Shown piece by piece: positions 10,916 through 21,600 of a stretch of 64,000 nt of DNA. Each line of letters begins with the position of its first letter. Position 1 is the stretch's first letter. The notes below the pieces were generated by a model. It did no database searches. It saw only the letters and a program-made list of their open reading frames with translations, and had not been told where the DNA came from. The DNA comes from Zymoseptoria tritici IPO323 (lineage: Eukaryota; Ascomycota; Dothideomycetes; Mycosphaerellales; Mycosphaerellaceae): NCBI RefSeq assembly GCF_000219625.1, contig NC_018217.1, positions 2,914,001 to 2,978,000 on the forward strand, given 5' to 3'. A program made the position numbers and the translations under genes.

Positions 10916-11122
10916 CGTTGGACAGTATCACTTTGTACTTCATGAACACTCCAAGCTGGTAGAGCCCGTTGGCTGGTAGTCGCTAGGTCTCGTCTTCGTG
11001 ATAGCTTGTGAACGAACGGAGAGGTCGACTCCGCAGGGAGTTCACGCGAACAAGGTGATCCGCGTGCTCATGCCATGAACCAAGAAACGAAAGTAACAAG
11101 ATGTGCTTGGATGTATTATCTT

Positions 11123-12056
11123 TTACGGAAGTACATACCCTCCATCGATCAATATGTCGCTGCCTGTCATATAAGTCGAAGCATCGCTCGCCAAGTACAA
11201 GTACAACCCCTTGATCTCCTTTACATGGCCCATACGGCCCAATGGAGTCATTCGATACGCCTCATTGACCACTTTAGGCGAAGCTCCCATTCTTGTGTCG
11301 AAGAAGCCGGGCGATACAATATTCACACGAGCGAACTCTCGCCACTCCCGTGCCAGACTCTTTCCGAGATGGGTCACTGCTGCTTTTGTGGAGTTGTATA
11401 CCTGAGAGGCGAGTCAGTAGAAGCGTACGGAAAGGCTTTCGGAATGAGAGCTTACAGGCTGATCGACTGGAACGTTTACAATGTGTGCGGAAATGCTGGA
11501 TGTGATGATGAGGTTGCCGAATCCTTGGCTCTTGAAGATAGCACCGGCATATTTTGCGCAGTAGAAGACGCCGTCGACTAGGGATTGTCAGCTTTTACAG
11601 GTTCGAAAGGTAGAGTGTGGACCATTACTCACGGTTGACAGACATCTGTTTCCTGTACTCCTCGATCGTCTGCTCTGTGCTCGCCTTCGAAATTGCCATG
11701 CCCGCGTTTGCGATGAAACAATTGAGCTTCCCAAAGTCCTTGACAGTCTCCGCCATAGTCTTCTCAACGGCTTCATGATCTGACACCTCGACTTGGTACG
11801 CCTTTGACTTGATGCCATACCTCTCCTCCAACTCCTTGCTCCGTCCGATTGCGGCTTTGTTAGAGTTGTACCACAATGCAACGTTTGCACCAGCTTCCGC
11901 CATTGCTTCTGCAACAGCAAGACCAATGCCATCAGCGCCTCCAGTGATGGCCACGACTCTCCCATCCATTCGCAGTTGCGAGAAGACACTGTCCGGGATA
12001 TCGGGAACGGGCTTCGGCGCCCGCTCCACACCAGCGTCTTCGACGGACATAGACAT
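11123..12056 (-). CDS. SDR, mannitol dehydrogenase/sorbose reductase-like
   Basis: Three exons, 12056-11633, 11577-11456 and 11401-11123, join in frame to 274 residues, the normal length of NADP-dependent mannitol dehydrogenases and L-sorbose reductases. The cofactor loop is TGGADGIGLAV; no acidic residue follows beta-2 (ALWYNSNKAA), which fits NADP(H). Other motifs are FIANAG, the catalytic Ser in ITSSISAHIVN, YNSTK as the Tyr-x3-Lys pair, VNIVSPGFFDT and DILIDGGYVLP at the end. The overall pattern is close to the fungal MtDH/Sou1 group, which interconverts D-fructose or sorbose and the matching hexitol in the cytosol. It diverges from the sugar transporter at 13146 across 1.1 kb. Subfamily placement is good; substrate is inferred. 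Confidence 0.9.
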
Positions 12057-13145
12057 TTCGAAGGTTATGTATTGAGGATGAGAGAATGACTTTGAAAAGG
12101 TACTTGCGATGGTTCAAGGGTCTGAAGAATGCAGTGTATACTTGCTGGAAGCAAAGGCTTGCTGACAAAGTGATTGGAGTACTTCTGCCATTTCTGCCGG
12201 TCGGAGCGCTACAATTGAATCCGTTTTATGAGCTCCGACAGACGCCGCCAGATGCCAGGTCCCGGGTTGTATTTAGCATGTGATGTGAGAAAAGCTTGTC
12301 GAAGCGCTAGTCACTAGCGTGTGTAGTGGGTGCTAGCGTGTGGAGAACCAGGGGAGGTGGGCAGGGCTTGCTCCGCTTTCGTAAATTGGTTCGGATTCTT
12401 CATCATCCCGCAGACCTCGAATGCCATCGTAGCGATTGGTCTGGAGGAGTGTACTCAATTTTGCACACGTCGTGGATATTTCCACGAATAGCCAAGAACG
12501 TACAAAGGCAACCAATCCTCGATTCGAGACAAGGTGAATCTTCTCTTAGCTGGGAGGCGTACGGTTTGAACTTACCTTACGCATGCCATCGCGGTTCCAA
12601 GACTCGCTCACTCAACAATGTTGAATACGCTTCAACCTGACTATCGGGACCTTGGTTCTCATCTTTTGGCAAAGGACAAACCAGTCCAAAGGCTAGCCCC
12701 TGCCCTGGCGAAAGGAGACAATGCTCCGGAGCAATCAAACGCTACATGGTCATGCGGACACTTCTTCGCCAACCACAAGATTTGATACTTAGAAACTCCT
12801 CGCAGTGTCAGCGTCGTACCACATCACGTCGGAGCGATGCTGCTGTCCGACTCGAGGCTAACCCTGCATTGCTTGCGGAGAGCTCCAGGCGATGCGGCGC
12901 TCGTGTTCTGACAAAGTTGTGGCTGACAATCCGGGCAGCGGTCGCCCGACCGGACTACCGGTCTGGACTCACTATTGGTCCCGAACCATGGCCTTGGAAC
13001 TCTGGAGTCTGGGGTCATGCCTGCCATGAACATGAGATAAAGTCTACGTGAACGACCACCATTTCTCCACGTTTTCCCCATCCATTCCCCACAATCAGAT
13101 CTCACACTTCCACGTGGTCAACACGTTCCTTGCAACTCTTCAACC
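12057..13145. promoter_or_regulatory. Divergent promoter region between SDR and sugar transporter
   Basis: This 1.1-kb region separates two divergent cluster genes. A perfect 6-bp inverted repeat around a 4-bp centre, GACCGG-ACTA-CCGGTC, lies at 12948-12963, about 180 bp before the transporter start. It contains CGG-N4-CCG, a possible Zn2Cys6 half-site pair. No coding sequence is convincing here. Confidence 0.4.
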
Positions 13146-15128
13146 ATGTCTCAGTTCAAGGATGAGATGAAGGATGTCGACTATCAGGTTGAGGTCGCCT
13201 CCGATGCTCCTGAGCCATTGGAGACCAAGTTCGCCTGTAAGTGCCTTCGTCTGTCCATGAAGTCAACACTGTCCGCTCACACTCCGTCACAGCATTGGGA
13301 CGATGGCAGGCCGCCAAGGTCTTCTGGAAGGCCATGTTGTTCTGCATGATTCTGAACTGGGCGGCATTGAACGACGGCGTAAGAGCCGATATCCTTATTG
13401 CACGAAGAACGCTTCGCTGACGACCGATACAGTTCCAACAGCAAGTGCCCGGTAACATCATCCCATTGCCAGCTTTCGTCGAGCAGATGGCAGACACCGT
13501 GGTCGATGGTGCGCCCGCCGTCAGCGCACAGACGGTCTCCTTCTGGCAGGGTTTCGCGGAGATGTCGAAGATGGTGGGAATGTTCGCTGGTGGATACTTC
13601 GCAGATAAGCTTGGTCGAAAGTACGCTTGACGATGCCATTGGAATGCAATCCACATGCAGCGAACTGACATGGCAATAGGAAAGCGATGATGGGTGCCAT
13701 CGCAGTCCTTCTCGCAGGTTCCGTGGCCGAGATTGCGTCCCACAATTGGCAGAGCTGGCTCGGAGCTGCAGTTCTAGTCCGTCTTGGAGTTGGTCTTGCT
13801 CAGTCGATCCTTGTCACCTACATCTCCGAACTGGCTCCTTTCCAGATCCGTGGTTTCATGATCGGTGCCTACCAGTTGATGCTTGCTTTCGGCCAGCTCC
13901 TGTGCGCGATTTCCTCTCAACTGGTCCAGACCTACAGGCCAAATGCCTGGAGACCTCTGATTGCGACCGAGTTTGTGTTCACTGGAGTATGATTCGTCCT
14001 CCCCTTTATTAGCTTCGTCGTATACTGACATACAATCTGTAGATCCTGATCCTGATGATTTGGTTCGTTCCCGAGTCTCCTCTCTACTACGCACGAAAGG
14101 GCAACGCGGAACGCGCGAAGAAGTCGATGAAGCAGTTGTACGGCAACGTTGCGGGATACGACATCGAATACGAGTATCGTGTCATCGAGCACGGTATTGA
14201 GGCCGAGAAAGCTCTTATTCTGGCTTCGCAGGAGTCTTCTTTCTTGGACATCTTCCGCGGCAACAACTGGCGACGAACAGTTGCTGGTGCTGTCGGTATC
14301 TGCACGCAGTGGGCCGCTGGTGCTCCGATCGTCTTCAGCTACTCCACCGTAAGCTCGATTGTTGCGAAATCTCGATGAACGCCAACTAACAGTTTGATCT
14401 AGTACTTCTTCAAGGTCGCCGGCATGAAGGATCCCTTCCTCGTCACTATTATCACCTTCGTCCTTCTCATCGTCTCGATCTCCTGCTCGCTGGTAGCCTG
14501 CGAATACATCGGCCGTCGTCCTCTGCTCATTGGTGGCTGCGCTCTCATGTGCATCTTCAACATCGGACTGGCTACATCTGGAATTTTCAAGAGCGATTCT
14601 GCTGGGAAGGCCGCCCTGGCATGCTTGCTCATCTGGGTGTTGTGCTACGGTGCTTCGGCTGGCCCGATCGGTTTCGTCGCTGCTGGCGAGACCTCGACTC
14701 CTCGTCTGCGTGCCCAGACTACATCTTTCAACTTGGGCTGCTACGGTGCCGGATTGTGGGTCATCTTTGCTCCTCATTCGCCGAACTCAGCTGACCTTTT
14801 TTCCCAGCGTTGTGTTCCAATGGACGATCTCCTACATGATCTCGCCAGATGCAGCAGACCTTGGTGTCAAGGCTGTCTACGTTTGGGCTGGTCTATTGGT
14901 GCCCACCACTGCTCTCCTGTGGTTCTTCTACCCCGAGGTAAGCTTCTGCGCAAGGGCGTATTGTACTGTGCCAATGACTAACATCGCGTGCAGACCCAAG
15001 GACGTACCTACTGGGAGCTGGACGAGCTCTACCAGCGCAACATCCCCGCCTGGAAGTTCAAGCAGACCAAGACTCTGTCCGAGAGCACCGGACAGAAGGC
15101 AGTGCCTCGCAGCCGAAGCGTCGCCTAG
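13146..15128 (+). CDS. MFS sugar transporter, alpha-glucoside/hexose permease type
   Basis: Eight exons (13146-13236, 13293-13378, 13433-13620, 13680-13986, 14043-14348, 14403-14755, 14808-14937, 14994-15128) join to 531 residues with about 12 hydrophobic segments. Sugar-porter marks are present: GGYFADKLGRK in loop 2-3, RLGVGLAQSILVTYISELAP in helix 4-5 (PESTR-like), WFVPESPLYYARKG after helix 6, EYIGRRPLL in loop 8-9, and a terminal TQGRTYWELDELYQRNIPAW that resembles maltose/alpha-glucoside permeases. The exon 6 donor was set at 14756 because the nearer GT at 14760 breaks the frame. The plasma membrane protein would import a sugar or polyol by proton symport. Its divergent partner is an SDR, which fits a shared pathway. 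The substrate cannot be decided from motifs. Confidence 0.9.
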
Positions 15129-15286
15129 AGCTTGGAAAGAGTCGGGAACCGGAGGACGAATATGATATGAAAGAAGGAATGGAAATATGTGATAGGACTT
15201 CTGGAACGTCCTGCGAGAGGAGCCGGCCACACATATACTCAAGATAAGCATGTTCAGAAGAGATTCAGCTAGATGTCCTCGGAAGT

Positions 15287-15385
15287 GTCCAGGTAACTTA
15301 TCTGTACGTCTGTAAATCTGTCCGGGTAACTTATCGGTACGTCTACGATTCCGTCTAGGTACTTTATCTGTACGTCTGGAAAGCC
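15287..15385. repeat. 33-bp tandem repeat, three copies
   Basis: Three imperfect 33-bp units run from 15287, 15320 and 15353. Each begins GTCC/GTCT followed by a variant of GGTAACTTATCTGTACGTCT. The array lies between the convergent 3' ends of the sugar transporter and the MYND gene, likely in a 3' untranslated region. Confidence 0.85.
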
Positions 15386-15625
15386 GTCCTGCTATAGTCT
15401 GTATAGCGGTAAGAATGTGTTCTACGATGCTGATTGTGCAGAAAGGCTGTGGCCAATTGTTATGGATCAAGTTCTTTGAAGTTCCGAGGATCATACCGAA
15501 ATGTTGCGAGTTCTCGTTATACGATTAGATGAACCACAGCACCACTCCATCATCGCCTTCCTGGTTCTCTTCCCAAGCACTTGACCAGACCTCGCCGCGA
15601 GCAAGGAAGCCATCACGAGCATCCT

Positions 15626-16408
15626 TCACCTCTTGCAGAACGGCCTGTGATCCTTCCAATCGTCCGACTGACACTCTCTACCACAGTAGCGCACATTTGA
15701 ACACCTCCCGCACTTCTTGAGGTTGGATGACGGCACACCATCCCGTATGGTGGTGATCTCCTCCCGACCGCATCCTTCACAAGTCACTTCGCCCAGATCC
15801 ACCGGGCAGACTGTTTTCTCCCAACCTATGCCTTTGTACTTGCTGGCTTGCTCACCGCGATAATGCTTGAAGAACTGCTTGAACATCTTGGGATTGAGCA
15901 GCTCGCACTCTTGTATCGTCGCTGCCTGATTGGGACGTTCATCTGGGCGTACACAGTGGTCTGGGATAGTAGCCTGGATAGCACGCAGACGATCTTCAAT
16001 AAATAGCTCGATCGGCTCGAGGGTGCTCTTGCCGACGCCCTCAAAGGAATTTGGATCGTTGGCGCGGCGGAAGAGGACCTGCCCTTGCGCAGCAGGAAGG
16101 TACGTCGTGAGACCGCAAGAGTCAGGTGCAGGGTCGCAGTTCGAGGTGAAGAGCTCCAGCGTTCTGTTACGGGTGTCGAACATGTCTGGCATCCCCTTTT
16201 TGTCGTTTGGGTCTGGCTTGGCGTATTGGATGTCGTTGACGCCGAGCTTGGACAGCAGAGGGAGATCGTGCCAAGTGAGTTTAGGCGAGGGCGTGGTTAT
16301 GCAGTACATGGTCTCCTGGTGGTGGGGCGAAGTCCAGACGATAGCCATGGCTTTTGGTCCGCTGCCCATGGCGCGGGCGATGTTCTCCGTTGATGGTGTA
16401 GGAGCCAT
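15626..16408 (-). CDS. MYND-type zinc finger protein
   Basis: A single-exon protein of 260 residues. The last 60 residues hold a MYND zinc finger: CEGC, then a long spacer of about 20 residues, then CGRCSNVRYCGRECQSDDW and HRPFC, giving C-x2-C-x20-C-x2-C-x4-C-x3-C-x7-H-x3-C. The spacer between the first two Cys pairs is longer than usual for MYND. The N-terminal 200 residues are a fungal-specific region without a domain I can name; no SET domain is present, so it is not a SMYD methyltransferase. MYND fingers usually mediate protein-protein contacts with proline-rich partners. It is convergent with the sugar transporter and divergent from the Swd2-like gene. Confidence 0.82.
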   Translation of the reverse strand: MAPTPSTENIARAMGSGPKAMAIVWTSPHHQETMYCITTPSPKLTWHDLPLLSKLGVNDIQYAKPDPNDKKGMPDMFDTRNRTLELFTSNCDPAPDSCGLTTYLPAAQGQVLFRRANDPNSFEGVGKSTLEPIELFIEDRLRAIQATIPDHCVRPDERPNQAATIQECELLNPKMFKQFFKHYRGEQASKYKGIGWEKTVCPVDLGEVTCEGCGREEITTIRDGVPSSNLKKCGRCSNVRYCGRECQSDDWKDHRPFCKR

Positions 16409-17036
16409 GGCGAGAGCGGAGGAGTCGTGCGTACCAACAGCGAAGTCAGTCTAGAGAGGAAGAGCTGAGGATAGTCACTGCTGCGAGGAGCGAGCTAGAA
16501 TAATCAATTCAGCGATCAGCCGGCAAACGACCTGTCACATATCGCTTGGGTACATGCAGATACCAAGGCTGCTACCCGCATGTTTGAAACTCAACGCGCC
16601 GTCTGTCTTCGTCTCCTACAGTGCATGATGAACGCACTCCTCGGGACCACTTGCCATCGTCATTGGATGAAGAGTCTGAGAGCCCGTCCGCTTGGGTTGC
16701 TCCACGGAACGGGGGCCTAGCACACAGATCGCCAGTACAATGGCCGGTCAAGATCCGTAAATTTCTGTAGAAAGCCGCATCTAAAGAACGTAGAAGTAAC
16801 ATGATCAGCACATGTCGTCTGGGTCTTCTCCTGGTAAGGTACTCTGGCAAATGAACCAGTGGTGAAAAGAAGGACAAAGAGGAATTTCTTGGTGACCTTC
16901 GTCGTTCTTTGGTAGCACACCGGCTTCAAGTTTATCCGGCCTCCGCGCGTGTCTGCTTGAACCTCACGTTCTCTCGCATCACGGACACATATTCGCAACA
17001 TTTCGCGCAACACCGCCGCCTTTCGCCACGACCACA
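16409..17036. other. Divergent intergenic region, no gene seen
   Basis: About 630 bp between the MYND gene and the Swd2-like gene, presumably both promoters. No RNA gene or coding frame is convincing. Confidence 0.5.
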
Positions 17037-18137
17037 ATGGCCCCAGGAGACCTTCAACCGGCTCCGATGGCCAAAGTAACCGATATTGTCAGCACATTCC
17101 GCCCCTCAAGACTACACAAAGCGCCGCCAACCACATCCTACACCTCGATCGACTTCGACGACAGCGGCGAGTTCATCCTCCTCTCCCGCACCGACGACAC
17201 GATCCAACTCTTCAACACAAAAGCCGGCGCGCATGCGAAAGAGCTGAAATCTCATAAATACGGTTCCGCCCTCGCGCGATTCACACACCACTCCACCTCG
17301 ATCCTCTACGCCTCGACCAAAATCGACGATGGCATTCGCTACCTCTCCATGCACGACAACTCCTTCATCCGATACTTCAAAGGCCACACCGGCCGCGTGA
17401 CATCCCTATCCCTCAACCCTTCCAACGATCAATTCATGTCCGCCAGTCTGGACAACACAGTACGACTCTGGGACTGCCGCTCTTCAAATCCGCAGGGTCA
17501 ACTGAACTTCGAATCTCCCTGGTTGACCGCCTACGACGCATCCGCCTCAGTCATCGCCATCGCCTCTCCCGCCGCACAAACAATCCACCTCTACGATCTC
17601 CGCAACTACGACAAACCGCCCTTCTCCACTTTCGACCTGCAACCCGATGAAGCCAAATTTCCCTCACAAAAGCCCGGCGAGGGATGGACAGGCATGGAGT
17701 TCAGTAACAATGGCAGATACCTTCTCGTCGCAACGAATGGTCCAGGACATTATGTGCTCGACGCTTTCGGCGGAGAGCTCACAGCGTATCTCTCACGTCC
17801 TAATGGTCCGGATGTGTCGCACTTCGCGCCCGGCGACGATCTACCAAAAGGTGAAGAAGGCAGTCCAACACCGAGCTACATCCAAAGTTCAGCATGCTTT
17901 TCTCCGGATGGTAGATACGTTGTCGGAGGAAATGGACGGGCAAATGGACTATCGGTTTGGGACATGCTGCAAGCGGAAGAAGGAGGAGGCATGAAAGCGG
18001 ACAAGGTTCTCGAACCGTGTGCGGATCTACCGAGTCAGAAGCCAGCGAAGGTGGTGGCGTACAACCCGCGGTACAATTTGTTGGCGAGCGCGGACAAGGA
18101 GGTTATGATTTGGTTACCAGATCCGGACGCTGCGTGA
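17037..18137 (+). CDS. SWD2: WD40 protein Swd2/WDR82, COMPASS and CPF subunit
   Basis: A single-exon WD40 protein of 366 residues, close to the family's usual length. It matches the Swd2/WDR82 pattern: VSTFRPSRLHK at the N-terminus, YTSIDFDDSGEFILLSRTDD as blade 1, KSHKYGSALARFTHHSTSIL, YFKGHTGRVTSLSLNPSND, then SASLDNTVRLWDCRSSNPQG. Swd2 serves in the Set1/COMPASS histone H3K4 methyltransferase and in the cleavage and polyadenylation factor, both nuclear. A second ATG (Met11) would shorten it by ten residues without touching a blade. A loop of about 25 residues after DVSHFAPGDDLPKGEE is fungal-specific. The gene is convergent with the ADF-H gene. Confidence 0.9.
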   Translation: MAPGDLQPAPMAKVTDIVSTFRPSRLHKAPPTTSYTSIDFDDSGEFILLSRTDDTIQLFNTKAGAHAKELKSHKYGSALARFTHHSTSILYASTKIDDGIRYLSMHDNSFIRYFKGHTGRVTSLSLNPSNDQFMSASLDNTVRLWDCRSSNPQGQLNFESPWLTAYDASASVIAIASPAAQTIHLYDLRNYDKPPFSTFDLQPDEAKFPSQKPGEGWTGMEFSNNGRYLLVATNGPGHYVLDAFGGELTAYLSRPNGPDVSHFAPGDDLPKGEEGSPTPSYIQSSACFSPDGRYVVGGNGRANGLSVWDMLQAEEGGGMKADKVLEPCADLPSQKPAKVVAYNPRYNLLASADKEVMIWLPDPDAA

Positions 18138-18655
18138 AGCATTGGCGTGATGTGATGGCAGGGAGGAAATTTGATCAAGGATTGGCTTTTGGATGTGGTA
18201 GAATCCGAGAGTTGTGTTTTAGCGTTTAAGCGAGGCGTTAAGGAGGCAGATATTGGCCGAGGAATTGGCTCAAGGCATGTTCTACGTGGTTCTCAAAAGG
18301 CGCGGCATGAGGCAACCGCGAAAGGTGCAGTGCAGCAGTGTTAGAGGAGTTTAGATGAAACAATGAAAATCGATGGGGACCTTTGCAGTCTAATTCCTGC
18401 TGTTGTCTGTTCGTCTTCAACGCGCAGGCTGGATCGAATCTCTACGCTAGAAATGACATTTTCGAAGCCAGTATACGAGTAACATGGCGAAGTCGGCTAT
18501 TCTAGCCAGGGTATATAGCATCTCATCTCTCCCATCCTCTCATCTCACTCGTCAGAACCCCCTATACTAATAGTCAGAACATGAAGCAAAAGGTACTACA
18601 TGCAATCGGCCGACTAAATCCACCAACTTCACACATCGCCCTGCTCTCCTCAAGC
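18138..18655. other. Convergent intergenic region, no gene seen
   Basis: About 520 bp between the Swd2-like gene and the 3' end of the ADF-H gene; 3' untranslated sequence is expected and nothing else is seen. Confidence 0.5.
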
Positions 18656-21600
18656 CTACATTACAGCACCCCAACTCTTCCAATAACTCCTCAACAAATG
18701 CAACACCTGCCTCTGCGTCATTGCATCCTCGCAAGCCAGCTGTAACGTCGTGCCGTCCGGAAACTCCAGCACCACAGAGTGCGGCAATTCCTGGCGTTCA
18801 AGGTCAGGTGTCGTCGGCGACTTGAAATCCGCAAGAGGGAAGCGTTTCGCAGCAATACCGCCGCCGGGCGTCATGATAGGTGTGTCAACTGAGGAGGCAA
18901 TGGATTGTCGCGCCACGTGGGAATTGGTGCGGGTGGAGCCTTGCGTCGGGGAGAAGGAGAGGGCGCCATGGTCATCGATGGAGACTATGCGGCGTTTCCA
19001 GAGCTACAAATCGTGTTAGTACTTCATCTCACTTCACAAGGATACGCAAGGCGTCTCTTACCAAAGAGTCCGGAAACTGTACATTCAAGTCTCCCACGAC
19101 CACCCCTGGCGGTGTATCCGACGTGTCCGCCTCGGCGCGTTCGCTGATAGTAGTTCCCTGCCCACTCATTGAGCTGGTCACAGAAGGAGCGACACTCTTT
19201 CTGCTTTTGGGTCCACCGAGCGTGCTGACGCGCTTGAAGAATCGCGACGCCATGTTTCCTTCCTTGATGCTGGGAGCAGCGTTGTCCTCGTTTAGAGTGC
19301 CGGCAGAAGAAGTATTCCGGGAATGCCTGCCAACAGCGCCCGCATCTTCTGACGAAGCGGTCTTCCTACGACGACTGAAGCGGCCAGACGCGGAGTGCAG
19401 GGTGCGGTACTCGCCGGAGTGGGTTGTGGCGGCGGGTGAGAGGGGTGGTGTAGATGTGGCGGATTGAGCGATACCAGTGTTGATGGCCTGGGGGAGTTCG
19501 GGAAGTGATTGATAGGAAGCTGAGTCGCGGGGAGCGAAGGAGAGATCGGATTGTTGGAGGGCGGAGTTCTCGTCGGGTACCTGCTCGGGTCGCACGATCC
19601 GTGCTGTCACCGAGACGGAATTACTGTTGGTGACGGGATCGTGTTGAACGTTCCAGACTGGAGCACCTTCCATTGGCGAAGGCGGAGTGTGTGAGCCGGC
19701 GTTTTGTCTGCTTAGTCGTCGTTTGGAGAGCATTCTGCGAGGCAAGCTCCGGTCTTTGCTGTCTTGATGTAAGAAAGCGTTGGGTGATGTCTCTGGAGTG
19801 AGCGGGCTTGCCTGCCCGGTGTAGACCGGGCTGGGTTCTCGGCTATTGAACTCGTTCAAAGCCTGGATGCGACGAGAGATGCCAGATGAGACGTTGCGAG
19901 TCAATCTGGCGGTGAGGTCGTGCTTTTCCAGGGATGAAGTTGCCGAAAGACGTTTGGCAGCAGATGCCGACCGAGGAGGCTCAGAGGACACCTGATCTCC
20001 CTCATCACCCATTTTACGGTAGCTCGATGACCTGTAAATGCTGACAGACCTGACCGAGCAAGAATCGTCAATGTTCCCCTGATTTGAAAAATTGAATCCG
20101 CCGGAAAGAGGAGTGATCGGAGATCGAGCCACCGTCACTGGGCGGGCCTCTACAATCGTTGCGCTGTGTAGCTCCTCGAGGAATTCATCGTCTGACATGA
20201 AATCGTCCCTTGGTGTGGAGTCTCCGGACGTGATTAATGGCTCCACCATGCCACGTCGTCTGCCCTTCGCGACTTCAGCGCTGTTCGGTCTGGTAATTCT
20301 GCCATCGTCCGTTATGGAGGATACGGAAGATCGAATACTCGCAGGTGCGACGGGTTCAAAAGTGCTCGCGCCGGCGCTGGTATCGCCATTCGAGGTCACC
20401 GGTCTTGAGGCAGCCTGCATGGTGATGGCTGGTACAGAGATCCGAGTCTCCTCAGTGCTCTCAGATGGCTCAGGGGAGGCAGCCAATGCTTGGTCTTCAG
20501 TGTCCAGCAGTTGGTCCTCCGCGGGAATTATGCGCCGGTCCTCCTTGATGTCCTCACCGCTGATGTTGAGCCAGGAGTTCTCCATGACATGCTCTTCTTG
20601 GCTATCAGGAATGGAAGCACCGTCATTGGCAACGGGCGCGGCATCCGAGGGCTCCTCGACCACTGTTTTCGCTTCTGCAGAGCTTGCAGAGGCTTCCTCA
20701 ACAGATGTCTCTGGCTCAACTGGAATATCGGCATGCCCTTCCTCGTCCAGCTGTGTGTTCACTGGCTCCGCCGAAGCTGGCTCTGCCGTCTGCTCGTCCA
20801 CCAATTTTGACTCGTCTTCTCCCTCAGCGATGCTCTCCACCTCGGTTCGAGCATCTTCGGATGGTTCGTAGCGCAATTCGATCCCCGAGTCAGCCTTGCT
20901 CGACAGCGTGTGATTATGATTGGCCGTTGTTTCTCGCTGCGATCCGTCCGCCGTTCCCTGATCCGCAATCCCACCTTCCGGAGGCCTTGATTCTGTTGTC
21001 TCTGTCGCTGTCGCCGGCATTGGTGGCACCTCTGGAGCCGTGGCATCAATCATCGGCTCGGAGTCGTTCGATTGCTGCTGCGATTTTCGCATCTGGCGTT
21101 TACGGAAGTCGAGAGCTTTCATTAGTCGTAATTTGTCTGTTGTCATTCCAAGAGATCTGTGGGATGCAGAGGATTTCACACTGCTGCGGGAGATGGGTCG
21201 TGGGTCGAAATCTGGCGTTATTGGAACTGGAGGTGGGGTATGTGAAGAGAGAGTAGGCGCAGACGACGCTGTCGTCGTCCTCGGGGGAGGAGCCATTGAC
21301 GAGGCCCGGGGAGGAAGCACCATGCTCGCTTGAGAAGCCGGTCGCTCTGATTCCGATTTCTTCAGTACACTTTTGAAGCTGGCGGGTATAGCTGAGACTC
21401 TTGCCCCGCGCTTTGCCTTCTCGACGGTCGATACCGGCCGTGGTCCTAGTTTGACCTTAGGCTTAAAAAGCTCATCGTATTTGCTGAGATCGTAAGGATC
21501 TTCGTCTGCAGAAAACGGGCGCGCTGCCATGCTCGAGGTCCGGTCCGGAAATCTTGCGCGGTCCGTTGAAAGCCTGACCGTGTCCTCGCTCGGTCGCCCG

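Noticed and set aside
14928..15494. 188-codon minus-strand frame containing the 33-bp repeats as an in-frame peptide repeat
   Set aside because: It overlaps the last exons of the well-supported transporter and begins within them; the repeat length being a multiple of three explains the open frame.
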